Positions 37,436 through 45,642 of a stretch of DNA of 64,000 bases are shown here, one piece after another. The notes under the pieces are model-generated. The model saw only the letters and a program-made list of their open reading frames with translations. It was not told the DNA's origin and did not search any database. Position 1 is the first letter of the stretch; the number at the start of each line of letters is the position of its first letter. The position numbers and the translations under genes were made by a program. The stretch covers positions 517,858-581,857 of the forward strand of contig NZ_JAKNTW010000005.1 in NCBI RefSeq assembly GCF_022213955.1. Reading direction: 5' to 3'. The DNA is from Dolomitihabitans soli. GTDB lineage: Bacteria > Actinomycetota > Actinomycetes > Streptosporangiales > Streptosporangiaceae.

Positions 37436-37455
37436 CCCACAAGGGGGTAAACGAC

Positions 37456-37587
37456 ATGGTCCTTCTCGACCTCCAGGGTCTCGAGGCTCCTTCGAGCAGT
37501 GACGTCGCCAGCGGCGGCAGCACGCTCACGGTCCTCGGTTGCAACTCGCACAAGCCGAGCAACCTCAGTGTGCTGCTCTGCCACTAG
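37456..37587 (+). CDS. lanA2: Class III lanthipeptide precursor, copy 2
   Basis: Identical to lanA1 in all 132 bases, so the same 43-residue peptide with leader MVLLDLQGLEAP and the two ring motifs STLTVLGC and SNLSVLLC. RBS AAGGGGG precedes ATG 37456. Two copies of one precursor probably raise gene dosage for the LanKC enzyme; there is no sequence difference that would give a two-component product. A stronger hairpin follows it. Confidence 0.95.
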   Translation: MVLLDLQGLEAPSSSDVASGGSTLTVLGCNSHKPSNLSVLLCH

Positions 37588-37596
37588 TAACACCTT

Positions 37597-37624
37597 CCCC
37601 GGGCGGCCCACGGGCCGCCCGGGG
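37597..37624 (+). terminator. Strong hairpin between lanA2 and the exporter genes
   Basis: Perfect inverted repeat CCCCGGGCGGCCC / GGGCCGCCCGGGG separated only by AC (12-bp stem, CACG loop). It lies before the first ABC gene (GTG 37648), so it is a likely attenuator giving more precursor than exporter mRNA. Confidence 0.8.
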
Positions 37625-37647
37625 CCCTGTCTTAGAAGGAGGGTCCC

Positions 37648-39315
37648 GTGCGCGCGGCAGACCGCCTGGTGATCGAGGCCGTACGGCGAGGCGGGCCCTG
37701 GCCGTCCGTGCTCGCGGTGGCGGCGGGGGCCGGCACCGCGGGCGAACTGGCCCTTCCCATCACGGCCGGCATGGCCATCGACGCGATGGTCACCGGCGCG
37801 CCGGACCGGACCGCCTGGCTGATCGCCTGCGCCGCGATCGTCGTCGGCGTCATGGTGTGCGAGACCGTCGCGGTCTGGGCGAGAGGCGTGAGCGGCGCGC
37901 AGGCCTCGGCCCGGATGCGCCGCCGGATCCTGCGCCACGTCCTCGGCGTCGGCCCCTCGATCAAGGGCCGGTTCGCCGAGGGAGACCTCGTCACCCGCGC
38001 GGGAATGAACGCCGAGGAGGTCGGCAGGGCCCCTGAGGCGCTGATCAGCGGGCTGACCCTGCTGGTCCCGACCGTCGGCGGCCTGGTGGCCCTGACCCTC
38101 ATCGACCCCGTCCTGACTCTGACCCTCGCCGTCGGCATCGCGGTCATCCTGCTGATCCTGCGGGCCTTCCTGCGGGCGAGCACCACGGTCGCGGGCGACT
38201 ACCAGAACGTGCAGGGGGAGATCGCCGGACGCCTGCTCGACGCGCTGGAGGGCGCGCGCACGATCGCCGCGACGGGCACCGCGGAGCAGGAGGCGCGGCG
38301 GGTACTCCGCCCGCTGCCCCGCCTGCGCGCCCACGGCCTGGAGTTGTGGCGGGTCACCGCGACCGCCGGGGTACGGGCCGGGATCATGGTGCCGGTGCTG
38401 GAGGTGGCCGTGATCGCGGTGGGCGGCCTGCGTCTGGCCGCGGGCGAGCTCACCGTCGGGCAGCTGTACGCGGCGGCGCGCTACGCCGTGCTGGGGGCGG
38501 CGCTGAGCACGGCGCTCGGCTACGTCGGACGGCTGGCCCGGGCCCGCTCCGCCGCCGCACGGGTCGCCGATCTGCTCGCCGTACCCGCCACCGGCTACGG
38601 GACGCGGGTGCTCCCGCCGGGTTCGGGCCGGGTGGAGTTCGAGGAGGTGGCCGTGCCCGGCCTGGAGGTGCGCGGGCTGGTCCTCGCCGGCGGGTCGGCC
38701 ACCGCGGTGGTCGGGCGGTCGGGAGCGGGCAAGTCGTTGCTCGCCGCCGTCGCCGGGCGGCTGGTGGACCCGGCGCGCGGCACCGTCCGGCTGGACGGGG
38801 TGCCGCTGCCCGAACTCGCCCAGGGGGAACTGCGGCGGGCGGTGGGGTTCGCCTTCGAACGGCCGGTCCTGGTGGGCGACACGGTCGGCGAGGCGATCGG
38901 GATGGGCGCGGCCGATCCCGGGAGCGTGCACGCCGCGGCGACGGCCGCCTGCGCCGACGGGTTCATCAGAAGACTTCCCGACGGGTACGACACCCCGCCG
39001 GACGACGCCCCCATGTCGGTCGGCGAACGCCAGCGGATCGGGCTGGCCCGCGCGTTCGCCCAGGCGGAACGGCTGCTCGTACTCGACGACGCCACCTCCA
39101 GCCTGGACACGGTGACCGAACGGCAGGTGGCCCGGACGCTCACCGGAGCGTCCGACGGCCGTACCCGGCTGATCGTGGCGCACCGGCCCGCCACCGCGGC
39201 CCGCGCCGACCAGGTGGTCTGGCTGGACGCGGGCCGGGTACGCGCCCAGGGCCCGCACCGCGTGCTGTGGGAGGACCCCGACTACCGCGCGGTCTTCCAG
39301 GCGGCGGCACCATGA
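37648..39315 (+). CDS. ABC exporter subunit 1 (RamA/RamB type), degenerate ATP site
   Basis: 555 residues: about six membrane helices in the first 300 residues, then a nucleotide-binding domain. Walker A VVGRSGAGKS (Lys362), signature SVGER instead of SGGQ, Walker B LLVLDDATSSLD. Asp481 stands where the catalytic Glu is expected, so its composite ATP site is degenerate. Together with the next gene it forms a heterodimeric exporter for the modified peptide, as RamA/RamB for SapB. No C39 peptidase domain. GTG 37648 follows AAGGAGGG. Its stop overlaps the next start (ATGA). Confidence 0.92.
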   Translation: MRAADRLVIEAVRRGGPWPSVLAVAAGAGTAGELALPITAGMAIDAMVTGAPDRTAWLIACAAIVVGVMVCETVAVWARGVSGAQASARMRRRILRHVLGVGPSIKGRFAEGDLVTRAGMNAEEVGRAPEALISGLTLLVPTVGGLVALTLIDPVLTLTLAVGIAVILLILRAFLRASTTVAGDYQNVQGEIAGRLLDALEGARTIAATGTAEQEARRVLRPLPRLRAHGLELWRVTATAGVRAGIMVPVLEVAVIAVGGLRLAAGELTVGQLYAAARYAVLGAALSTALGYVGRLARARSAAARVADLLAVPATGYGTRVLPPGSGRVEFEEVAVPGLEVRGLVLAGGSATAVVGRSGAGKSLLAAVAGRLVDPARGTVRLDGVPLPELAQGELRRAVGFAFERPVLVGDTVGEAIGMGAADPGSVHAAATAACADGFIRRLPDGYDTPPDDAPMSVGERQRIGLARAFAQAERLLVLDDATSSLDTVTERQVARTLTGASDGRTRLIVAHRPATAARADQVVWLDAGRVRAQGPHRVLWEDPDYRAVFQAAAP

Positions 39316-41177
39316 GCCGCGACCCGGGGCCGGGCGCACCCCACCACGAACTCGACGAGGACGGCCCGCGGGCAGACCGGCCCGGGACCGAAGACGGCGA
39401 CCCGCGGGTGAGTCAGCCTGGGATCGAAGCGGACGGCCCGCGCGCCCGCCGGCGGGGGACGGACGCGGGCGGTGACTGGCCGGTGATCGGGCCTGGCGCG
39501 CTGCTCTACGGGACCCTGCGGCGCAGGCCCGCGCGGCTGCTGCGGATCGCGGGCTGGTCGGTGGTGGAGGCGGCGCCGGCGTTCGTCATCGGGCTCGCCG
39601 TCGCACGCGCCATCGAGGACGGGTTCGCGGCGGGCCGCCCGGCGACCGGGCTGGCCTGGCTGGCGCTGCTGGGCGGCACCTGGCTGGTGGCCGCGGTCGG
39701 CGCCCGCCAGGTGATCCTCGCGGTCGCCGCCGTGGCCGAGCCCTTCCGCGACGAACTGCTCGGCCACGTCGTAGCGGGAGCCATGCGGCGGGCCACGGCC
39801 TCGTTCCGGTCCGCTGGGCCGGGCAGCGCGGCCGTGGCCCGTGCGAACCTTCAGGTCGAACTGGCCAGGGACTCGTTCGCCGCGGTCGTCACCGTGGTGC
39901 GGAGCTTCCTGTTCACCCTGGTGGGCGTCGTGCTCGGCATGCTGACCCTCGTTCCCGAAGCCCTGGTGCTCGCCCTGCCGCCGTTCGCGGTGGGGCTGGC
40001 GCTCTTCCTGCTGTCGCTGCCCGCCCTGGCCCGGAGGCAGCGGGAGTTCCTGCTGGCCGACGAGCGGACCGCGGAGGCGCTGAGCTCGATGGCCGGCGGC
40101 CTGCGCGACATCGCCGCCTGCGGCGCGGAGGACACCGTCGGGAACGGGACGGAGCGGGCGGTGGCGGCGCAGGCCGCCGCGGCCAGACGGCTGGCGCGGG
40201 TCACCGCCGTGCGTACGGCGGCGCTCGCCGTGGGCGCGGGACTGCCCGTCCTGCTGGTCCTGGCCGGCACGCCGTGGCTGCTGAGCACAGGCGCGGGCGC
40301 GGGCACCGTCGTGGGCGTGCTCGCCTACGTCACGCAGTCGCTCGGGCCGGCGCTCGGCGGCCTCGTGGAGGGTCTCGGGGTCAGCGGCGTCGCACTGGTG
40401 ACCTCTCTCGGCCGGATACTCAGGTCGCTCCCGCCGGCCGTACCCGTGATCGCGCGGGCGGTGCCGCAGGGCGACGACCTGAGCCTGCGCGCCGTCACCT
40501 TCGCGTACGGCCCGCACGCCGAACCTGTCGTGGACCGGCTCGACCTCGTCGTCCCCGCCGGGGACCATCTCGCGATCGTGGGCCCGAGCGGCGCCGGCAA
40601 GTCCACGCTGGCGGCGCTCATCACGGGGGTGCTCCCGCCGGACGCCGGAGAGATCCGGCTCGGCGGCGTCCTGGCGGGCGAGGTGGTCCCGGCCGCGCGG
40701 GTGCTGATCCCGCAGGAGGCGTACGTCTTCCGGGGCACGCTGGCGGAGAACTTCGGATTCCTGGCCGACGTCCCGCAGGCGGACATGGCGGCGGCCGTGC
40801 GGGCGCTGGGCGCCGGCGAGCTGGTCACCCGTTGCGGCGGCTACCAGGCCGAGATCGACCCGGCGGCGCTCTCGGCCGGTCAGCGGCAGCTGGTCGCCCT
40901 GGTCCGCGCCTACCTCGCGCCCGCCCGCATGGTCGTGCTCGACGAGGCTACCTGCCATCTCGATCCCGCCGCCGAGGAACGCGTGGAGCGGGCGTTCGCG
41001 TCGCGCGGCGGCACCCTGATCGTGGTCGCCCACCGCCTCAGCTCGGCGGTGCGCGCCCGGCACGTCCTGCTCGTGGACGGCACGCGGGTGCTGAAGGGCA
41101 CCCACGACGAGCTCGTCCGCGCCGTCCCCCTGTACGCCGACCTCGTCGGCCACTGGCAACCGGAGCCCGTTTCATGA
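39312..41177 (+). CDS. ABC exporter subunit 2 (RamA/RamB type), canonical ATP site
   Basis: 621 residues from ATG 39312, overlapping the first ABC stop (ATGA). The first 60 residues are a charged, Asp/Arg/Gly-rich cytoplasmic extension (DEDGPRADRPGTEDGDPRVS). Then a six-helix membrane domain and an ATPase domain: Walker A IVGPSGAGKST (Lys430), signature LSAGQRQL, Walker B MVVLDEATCHLD with the normal catalytic Glu545. It pairs with subunit 1, which lacks this Glu, to give the asymmetric exporter common in this class. Stop overlaps the peptidase start (ATGA). Confidence 0.92.
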   Translation: MSRDPGPGAPHHELDEDGPRADRPGTEDGDPRVSQPGIEADGPRARRRGTDAGGDWPVIGPGALLYGTLRRRPARLLRIAGWSVVEAAPAFVIGLAVARAIEDGFAAGRPATGLAWLALLGGTWLVAAVGARQVILAVAAVAEPFRDELLGHVVAGAMRRATASFRSAGPGSAAVARANLQVELARDSFAAVVTVVRSFLFTLVGVVLGMLTLVPEALVLALPPFAVGLALFLLSLPALARRQREFLLADERTAEALSSMAGGLRDIAACGAEDTVGNGTERAVAAQAAAARRLARVTAVRTAALAVGAGLPVLLVLAGTPWLLSTGAGAGTVVGVLAYVTQSLGPALGGLVEGLGVSGVALVTSLGRILRSLPPAVPVIARAVPQGDDLSLRAVTFAYGPHAEPVVDRLDLVVPAGDHLAIVGPSGAGKSTLAALITGVLPPDAGEIRLGGVLAGEVVPAARVLIPQEAYVFRGTLAENFGFLADVPQADMAAAVRALGAGELVTRCGGYQAEIDPAALSAGQRQLVALVRAYLAPARMVVLDEATCHLDPAAEERVERAFASRGGTLIVVAHRLSSAVRARHVLLVDGTRVLKGTHDELVRAVPLYADLVGHWQPEPVS

Positions 41178-43171
41178 GATATCCAGAGTCGAAGCGATCG
41201 CCGATCACCGAGGAGATCCACGGCCACCAGGTGAGCGACCCCTACCGGTGGCTGGAGGACCCGTCGGCGTCCCGGGAGTGGCTGGCGGCCCAGGACGAAC
41301 TGTGGCACGCGCAGGCCGGCGGGCTGTCCTCGCGTGAACGTTTCAGGGCGCGGCTCACCGAGCTCGGCGCCATCGGGACGGTCACCCCCCCGGTGTGGTC
41401 CGGCGAGCGCTGTTTCGTCCTGCGGCGCGCGCCCGGCGAGGAACACCCGGTGTTGTACTGCGACGACGAGGTCCTGCTCGACCCCATGCGGATCGACCCC
41501 GGCGGCCTGACGACGCTGGACGACTGGCAGCCCGACCCCACCGGCGAACTGATCGCCTACCAGCTCTCCAGGGGCGGGGACGAGAAGGCGAGCCTGTACG
41601 TCATGGACGTCCGCACCGGGAAGATCGTCGACGGCCCGATCGGCGGCTGCCGCTATTCCCCCGTGGCCTGGCCGGCGGCGGACGCCTTCTACTACGTACG
41701 GTTCCAGCAGGGGATCTTCCTGCACAGGCTCGGCACGCCGCCGGAGACCGACGTGACCGTCTTCACCGCCGGGCAGGGCCTCTCCTACGGGCTGGCGATC
41801 AGCGCCGACCGCCGCTGGCTCACGATCTCGGCGGCGCAGGGGGCCTCGGCGCCCAACGACCTGTGGCTGGCCGACCTCTCGACCGGCGGGTGCCCGCCGG
41901 AGATGCGGGTGATCCAGCGGGGAGTGGCGGCGCGCACCGCGGCGGCGGTCGGCCGCGACGGCCGCCTGTACGTGCTGACCGACCGGGACGCGCCCCGGCG
42001 GCGGCTCTGCGTGGCGGACCCGGCCAGCCCGCAGGAGTGGGCGGAACTGATCCCGGAGGACCCGGAGGCGGTGCTCGGCGCCTTCACGATCGTCGACGGG
42101 CCGGATGGGGAACGACCCCGGCTGCTGGCCGTCCGGATCCGGCACGCCGTGGGGGAGATCGGCGTCCACGACCCGCTCACCGGTGCGGCGCTGGGCCAGG
42201 TCGAACTGCCGGGCAGCGGGACGGTCGGCGGGCTCACCGGCCGCCCGGACGGCGGGCCCGAGGCGTGGTTCACCTACACCGACGCGGTCACCCCCGCCGG
42301 CGTGTGGCGCTACGACGCCCGGGACGGCACGGCGACGCTCTGGGCCGCGCCGCCGGGCGACGTGCCCGTCCTCGATGTGGAGAGCCGCCAGGTCACCTAC
42401 TCCTCCGCCGACGGCACCCAGGTACGGATGATCGTCGTGGCGGTGCCGTCACGGAACGGCCCCCGTCCCACGATCCTGACCGGCTACGGCGGCTTCGGGA
42501 TCCCGCTCCTGCCGGGCTATGCCGCCGACTCGCTGGCCTGGGTCGAGGCGGGGGGCGTGCTCGCCGTCGCGCAGCTGCGGGGCGGCGGCGAGGAGGGGGA
42601 GAGCTGGCACCGCGACGGCATGCGGGAGTGCAAGCAGAACGTCTTCGACGACTTCGCCGCCGCCGCCGAGCGGCTCGTCGCCGATCGCTGGACCACGCCG
42701 GACCGCCTCGGCATCTGGGGCGAGTCCAACGGCGGCCTGCTCGTCGGGGCGGCGTTGACCCAGCGGCCCGAGCTGTTCGGCGCGGCCGTCTGCGCGGCCC
42801 CGCTGCTGGACATGGCCCGCTACGAGCGCTCAGGGCTCGGCCCGTCCTGGCGCGGCGAGTACGGCTCGGCGGCCGACCCGGAGGAGTTCGCCTGGCTGCT
42901 CTCCTATTCCCCCTACCACCGGGTCCAGCCGGGCGTGGACTACCCGGCGACCCTGTTCACCGTGTCCGGCGAGGACTCGCGGGTGGATCCCATGCACGCG
43001 CGGAAGATGTGCGCGGCTCTCCAGCAGGCCACGGCGGGGGAGCGGCCGATCCTGCTGCGGAACGAGCCCGACACCGGCCACGGCGCACGGGCGGTCAGCC
43101 GGTCGATCGCGCTGGCCGCCGACGCCCTGGCCTTCCTGGCGGCGCGCACCGGCCTCTCAGATCCAGCCTGA
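41174..43171 (+). CDS. Prolyl oligopeptidase (S9A), probable leader peptidase
   Basis: 665 residues from ATG 41174, overlapping the ABC stop. N-terminal seven-bladed propeller (about 70-400) and alpha/beta-hydrolase domain. Catalytic residues: Ser518 in WGESNGGLLV, Asp601 in SGEDSRVDPMHARKM, His636 in DTGHGARAV. No signal peptide, so it acts in the cytosol. In flavipeptin biosynthesis a clustered POP (FlaP) cuts the class III leader after proline. The precursors here have Pro12 in the leader and Pro34 between the rings, so the leader site LEAP/SSS is the likely target. The last 15 bp overlap, tail to tail, the convergent response-regulator gene. Confidence 0.92.
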   Translation: MRYPESKRSPITEEIHGHQVSDPYRWLEDPSASREWLAAQDELWHAQAGGLSSRERFRARLTELGAIGTVTPPVWSGERCFVLRRAPGEEHPVLYCDDEVLLDPMRIDPGGLTTLDDWQPDPTGELIAYQLSRGGDEKASLYVMDVRTGKIVDGPIGGCRYSPVAWPAADAFYYVRFQQGIFLHRLGTPPETDVTVFTAGQGLSYGLAISADRRWLTISAAQGASAPNDLWLADLSTGGCPPEMRVIQRGVAARTAAAVGRDGRLYVLTDRDAPRRRLCVADPASPQEWAELIPEDPEAVLGAFTIVDGPDGERPRLLAVRIRHAVGEIGVHDPLTGAALGQVELPGSGTVGGLTGRPDGGPEAWFTYTDAVTPAGVWRYDARDGTATLWAAPPGDVPVLDVESRQVTYSSADGTQVRMIVVAVPSRNGPRPTILTGYGGFGIPLLPGYAADSLAWVEAGGVLAVAQLRGGGEEGESWHRDGMRECKQNVFDDFAAAAERLVADRWTTPDRLGIWGESNGGLLVGAALTQRPELFGAAVCAAPLLDMARYERSGLGPSWRGEYGSAADPEEFAWLLSYSPYHRVQPGVDYPATLFTVSGEDSRVDPMHARKMCAALQQATAGERPILLRNEPDTGHGARAVSRSIALAADALAFLAARTGLSDPA

Positions 43172-43762
43172 CTTGCGGGCGATCCGGATGGCGTCGATGT
43201 TGCTGCGGGCCCCCAGCTTGTTCCGCACGCTGCTCAGGTAATTTCGGACCGTTCCTTCGGTGAGGAACAGCACGGAGGCGATCTCCGAGATCGACGCGCC
43301 CTCGGCCGCGGCGTCGACCACGTCGAGCTCGCGAGGGGTCAGCGACGACTCCGGCGTGCCCATCGCGGCGATCGCGATCTCGGAGTCGATGACCCGCTCC
43401 CCGCGGGCGACCTTCCGGATGGCGTCGGCGAGCTGCTTCGGCGGGGCGTCCTTGGCCAGGAACCCGCGGGCCTGCGCCTCCAGCGCGCGGCGCAGCGTCC
43501 CGGGCGTGCCGACGCCGGTGAGGATCAGCACCCGGCAGCCGGGCAGCTCCTCGTAGAGTTCGCGTGCCGCGGTGAGGCCGTCCATGCCCGGCATCGCGAT
43601 GTCTATCACCGCCACATCGGGCTTGCTGGCGGTCGCCGCCGCTAAGATGTGATCCCCCCTGTTCACCTCCGCGACCACTTCGATGTCGTCCTCGTAGGCA
43701 AGTAAGGCGATGATCGCCCCGCGTACCAGATCCATGTCCTCGGCGAGCAGGGTCCGGATCAC
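43157..43762 (-). CDS. NarL/RamR-type response regulator of lanthipeptide locus
   Basis: 201 residues. Receiver: acidic pair in LLAEDMD, phospho-acceptor Asp54 in AVIDIAMPGMDG, Thr in LILTGVG, Lys in GFLAKDAPPKQL. LuxR-type HTH about 140-200: SLTPRELDVVDAAAEGASIS then EGTVRNYLSSVRNKLG. Equivalent by position and family to RamR/AmfR, which switch on ram/amf operons. A full phosphorylation site, plus the NarL-partner sensor kinase at the other end of the cluster, suggests a two-component pair split by the biosynthetic operon. Confidence 0.92.
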   Translation of the reverse strand: MIRTLLAEDMDLVRGAIIALLAYEDDIEVVAEVNRGDHILAAATASKPDVAVIDIAMPGMDGLTAARELYEELPGCRVLILTGVGTPGTLRRALEAQARGFLAKDAPPKQLADAIRKVARGERVIDSEIAIAAMGTPESSLTPRELDVVDAAAEGASISEIASVLFLTEGTVRNYLSSVRNKLGARSNIDAIRIARKSGWI

Positions 43763-43925
43763 ATTGCTCCTCGCGGTCAGATAGTGACTTAGCGCCTTTA
43801 TCCTGACTGATCCCCATGCCTATGAACAGGGCCAATGAACAGCGGTATGCGAGGGTCACGAAGAGGAGGATCATCACTCGGAGAGCCGGACCGGTCGCTC
43901 GCAGGCGCGGCTCCCCGAGCGGAGA

Positions 43926-45440
43926 TCACGGACAGCTGGTGCCGTCGGCGGGCACCTTGCCCTTCAGCAGATAGGCGTCGACCGCCTTGTGAATGCAGGC
44001 GTCCCCGGTGTCGTAGGAGCCGTGGCCCTGTCCCTTGAGCGTCAGGAGCACACCGCTGCCCAGCTCCTTGGCGAGCGCGGGCGCCCAGGCGTACGGCGTG
44101 GCGGGGTCCCCGGTGTTGCCGATGACGACGATCGGGGCCGAGCCGGGCGCGCTGACCTCCTTGGCCGCGTCGTCGCCCTTGACCGGCCAGCCGGAGCACT
44201 GGAGCATGTTCCAGGCCAGCGAGGGGCCGAAGACCGGCGACGCCTTCGTGAACTTGGCCAGCGCCGCGTCGACGTCGCTCATGGTGTAGCGCTTGGTGGT
44301 GTCGTCGCACTTGATGGCGGTGTTGGCGGCGTTGATGTTGGTGTAGTGGCCGTCCTCGTCGCGGCCGTTCTGCGCGTCGGCCAGGCTCAGCAGGATGGTG
44401 CCGTCGCCCTGGTCGGCCATGGTGAGGCCCTGGGTGAGCGCCGGCCAGAGCTGCTTGGAGTAGAGCGCGGTGGCGACGCCCGTGACGCCGAGGCTCTGGC
44501 TGAGCTTGCGCCCGAGCTCGGTCGCCAGCGGGGCCTCGTCGAGGCGGTTCAGGAGCTTGCCGACGTTGGCGGTGATGGCCTTGGCGTCGGGGGCGTCCTT
44601 GCTGGGCGGGCACGCCTGCGCGCCCTGCGCCACGCAGTTCTTGGAGTACTGGTTCAGGGCCTTCTCGAACGCGGCGGCCTGCTGGAGGTTGAGCTCCTCG
44701 TTGCTGATCTTGGTGTCGACGGCTCCGTCGAGCACCGCGCGGCCGACGTTCTGCGGGAACTGGTGGGCGTAGTTGCCGCCCAGCCAGGTCCCGTAGGAGA
44801 TGCCGAAGTAGTTCAGCTTCTCGTCACCGAGCGCGATGCGCAGCCGGTCCAGGTCCTTCGCCGCGCTGAGGGTCCCGACGTGCGGCAGGATATTTCCTGA
44901 TTTCGCCTGGCAGGCCGCCATGTAGGCCTTCTGCTCCTGGTCGAAGGCGGCCAGTTCCTCGGCGTTGTCGGGCGAGGACTCCGTCTGCTGGGCGGCGTCC
45001 ATCTGCCGGTCGTCGAGGCAGGTGACGGGCGCGCTGCGGCCGACTCCGCGCGGGTCGAAGCTGACCAGGTCGTAGCGGGTGTTGAGGTTCTTGTACTGCG
45101 GCGCGGCCTGGGCGAGCGCGTTGACCCCGGAACCGCCCGGGCCGCCGAAGTTGAACACCAGGGAGCCGATCCGCTCGCCCGGCCCGGTCGCCTTCTTCCG
45201 GATCATCGCGATGCCGATCGTCTCGCCGCCGGGCGCGGCGTAGTCGAGGGGCACCGTGAGCCGGGCGCATTGGAACGTGCCTCCCGGCGTCCCGGGCAGG
45301 TCGTCGCAGGCGGTCCACTCCAGGCCCTGGACGGGGCCGTCGGTGCCCGCCGCCGGAGTCCCCTGCCCGTCGCACGCCGCTCCGGCCAGCCCGAGCGCGG
45401 CCGCCAGGCCGGTCGCGACTATCGGCTTTCCCCATTCCAT
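43926..45440 (-). CDS. Secreted tripeptidyl aminopeptidase-like alpha/beta hydrolase
   Basis: 504 residues. Signal peptide (IVATGLAAALGLAGAACDG), possibly a lipoprotein though the box GAAC is poor. Alpha/beta hydrolase of the SlpD/SlpE/Tap family (S33): FNFGGPGGSGVNAL, FDPRGVGRS, nucleophile Ser215 in YFGISYGTWLGGNYAHQ, Asp in GNTGDPATPYAWA, His in GQGHGSYDT, plus the C-terminal TAP-like domain with CSGWP. Family members remove N-terminal tripeptides outside the cell. It lies 160 bp beyond the lanthipeptide regulator on the same strand and could finish trimming the exported peptide. This role is an inference; such hydrolases are also common elsewhere in actinomycete genomes. Confidence 0.9.
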   Translation of the reverse strand: MEWGKPIVATGLAAALGLAGAACDGQGTPAAGTDGPVQGLEWTACDDLPGTPGGTFQCARLTVPLDYAAPGGETIGIAMIRKKATGPGERIGSLVFNFGGPGGSGVNALAQAAPQYKNLNTRYDLVSFDPRGVGRSAPVTCLDDRQMDAAQQTESSPDNAEELAAFDQEQKAYMAACQAKSGNILPHVGTLSAAKDLDRLRIALGDEKLNYFGISYGTWLGGNYAHQFPQNVGRAVLDGAVDTKISNEELNLQQAAAFEKALNQYSKNCVAQGAQACPPSKDAPDAKAITANVGKLLNRLDEAPLATELGRKLSQSLGVTGVATALYSKQLWPALTQGLTMADQGDGTILLSLADAQNGRDEDGHYTNINAANTAIKCDDTTKRYTMSDVDAALAKFTKASPVFGPSLAWNMLQCSGWPVKGDDAAKEVSAPGSAPIVVIGNTGDPATPYAWAPALAKELGSGVLLTLKGQGHGSYDTGDACIHKAVDAYLLKGKVPADGTSCP

Positions 45441-45642
45441 GACGCCCCCACTGTCGATGATCGGGGGGGACGCAACTCTACAAGCCCGCAGGCCCCTCTG
45501 CCTGCGAAGACACGACCGGCGACCGACGACACGCCGGACGGTCCGCCAGAAATCCGGGCTTTCCGCCGGCGGGCCTCAGCATCCTTGAGAAGGCAGGGAC
45601 CTCGTGACACTGTGAACGGACATTCATCCCGCGAGGTGCGTC

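Larger units (their letters stand above)
37250..37624. repeat. Tandem duplication of the precursor gene unit
   Basis: Two copies of about 185 bp (RBS, gene, hairpin) at 37250-37435 and 37441-37624. The 132-bp genes are identical base for base; the period between start codons is 189 bp. Differences occur only outside: a GT insertion before copy 1 and a few changes around the hairpins. Indicates a recent duplication or active gene conversion. Confidence 0.95.

Noticed and set aside
43926..45440. Treating the hydrolase as an immunity or export protein of the lanthipeptide locus
   Set aside because: Motifs (GISYGTW, GDPATPY, GQGHGSY, TAP-like C-terminus) are those of a serine peptidase; no transporter or lipoprotein-immunity features.
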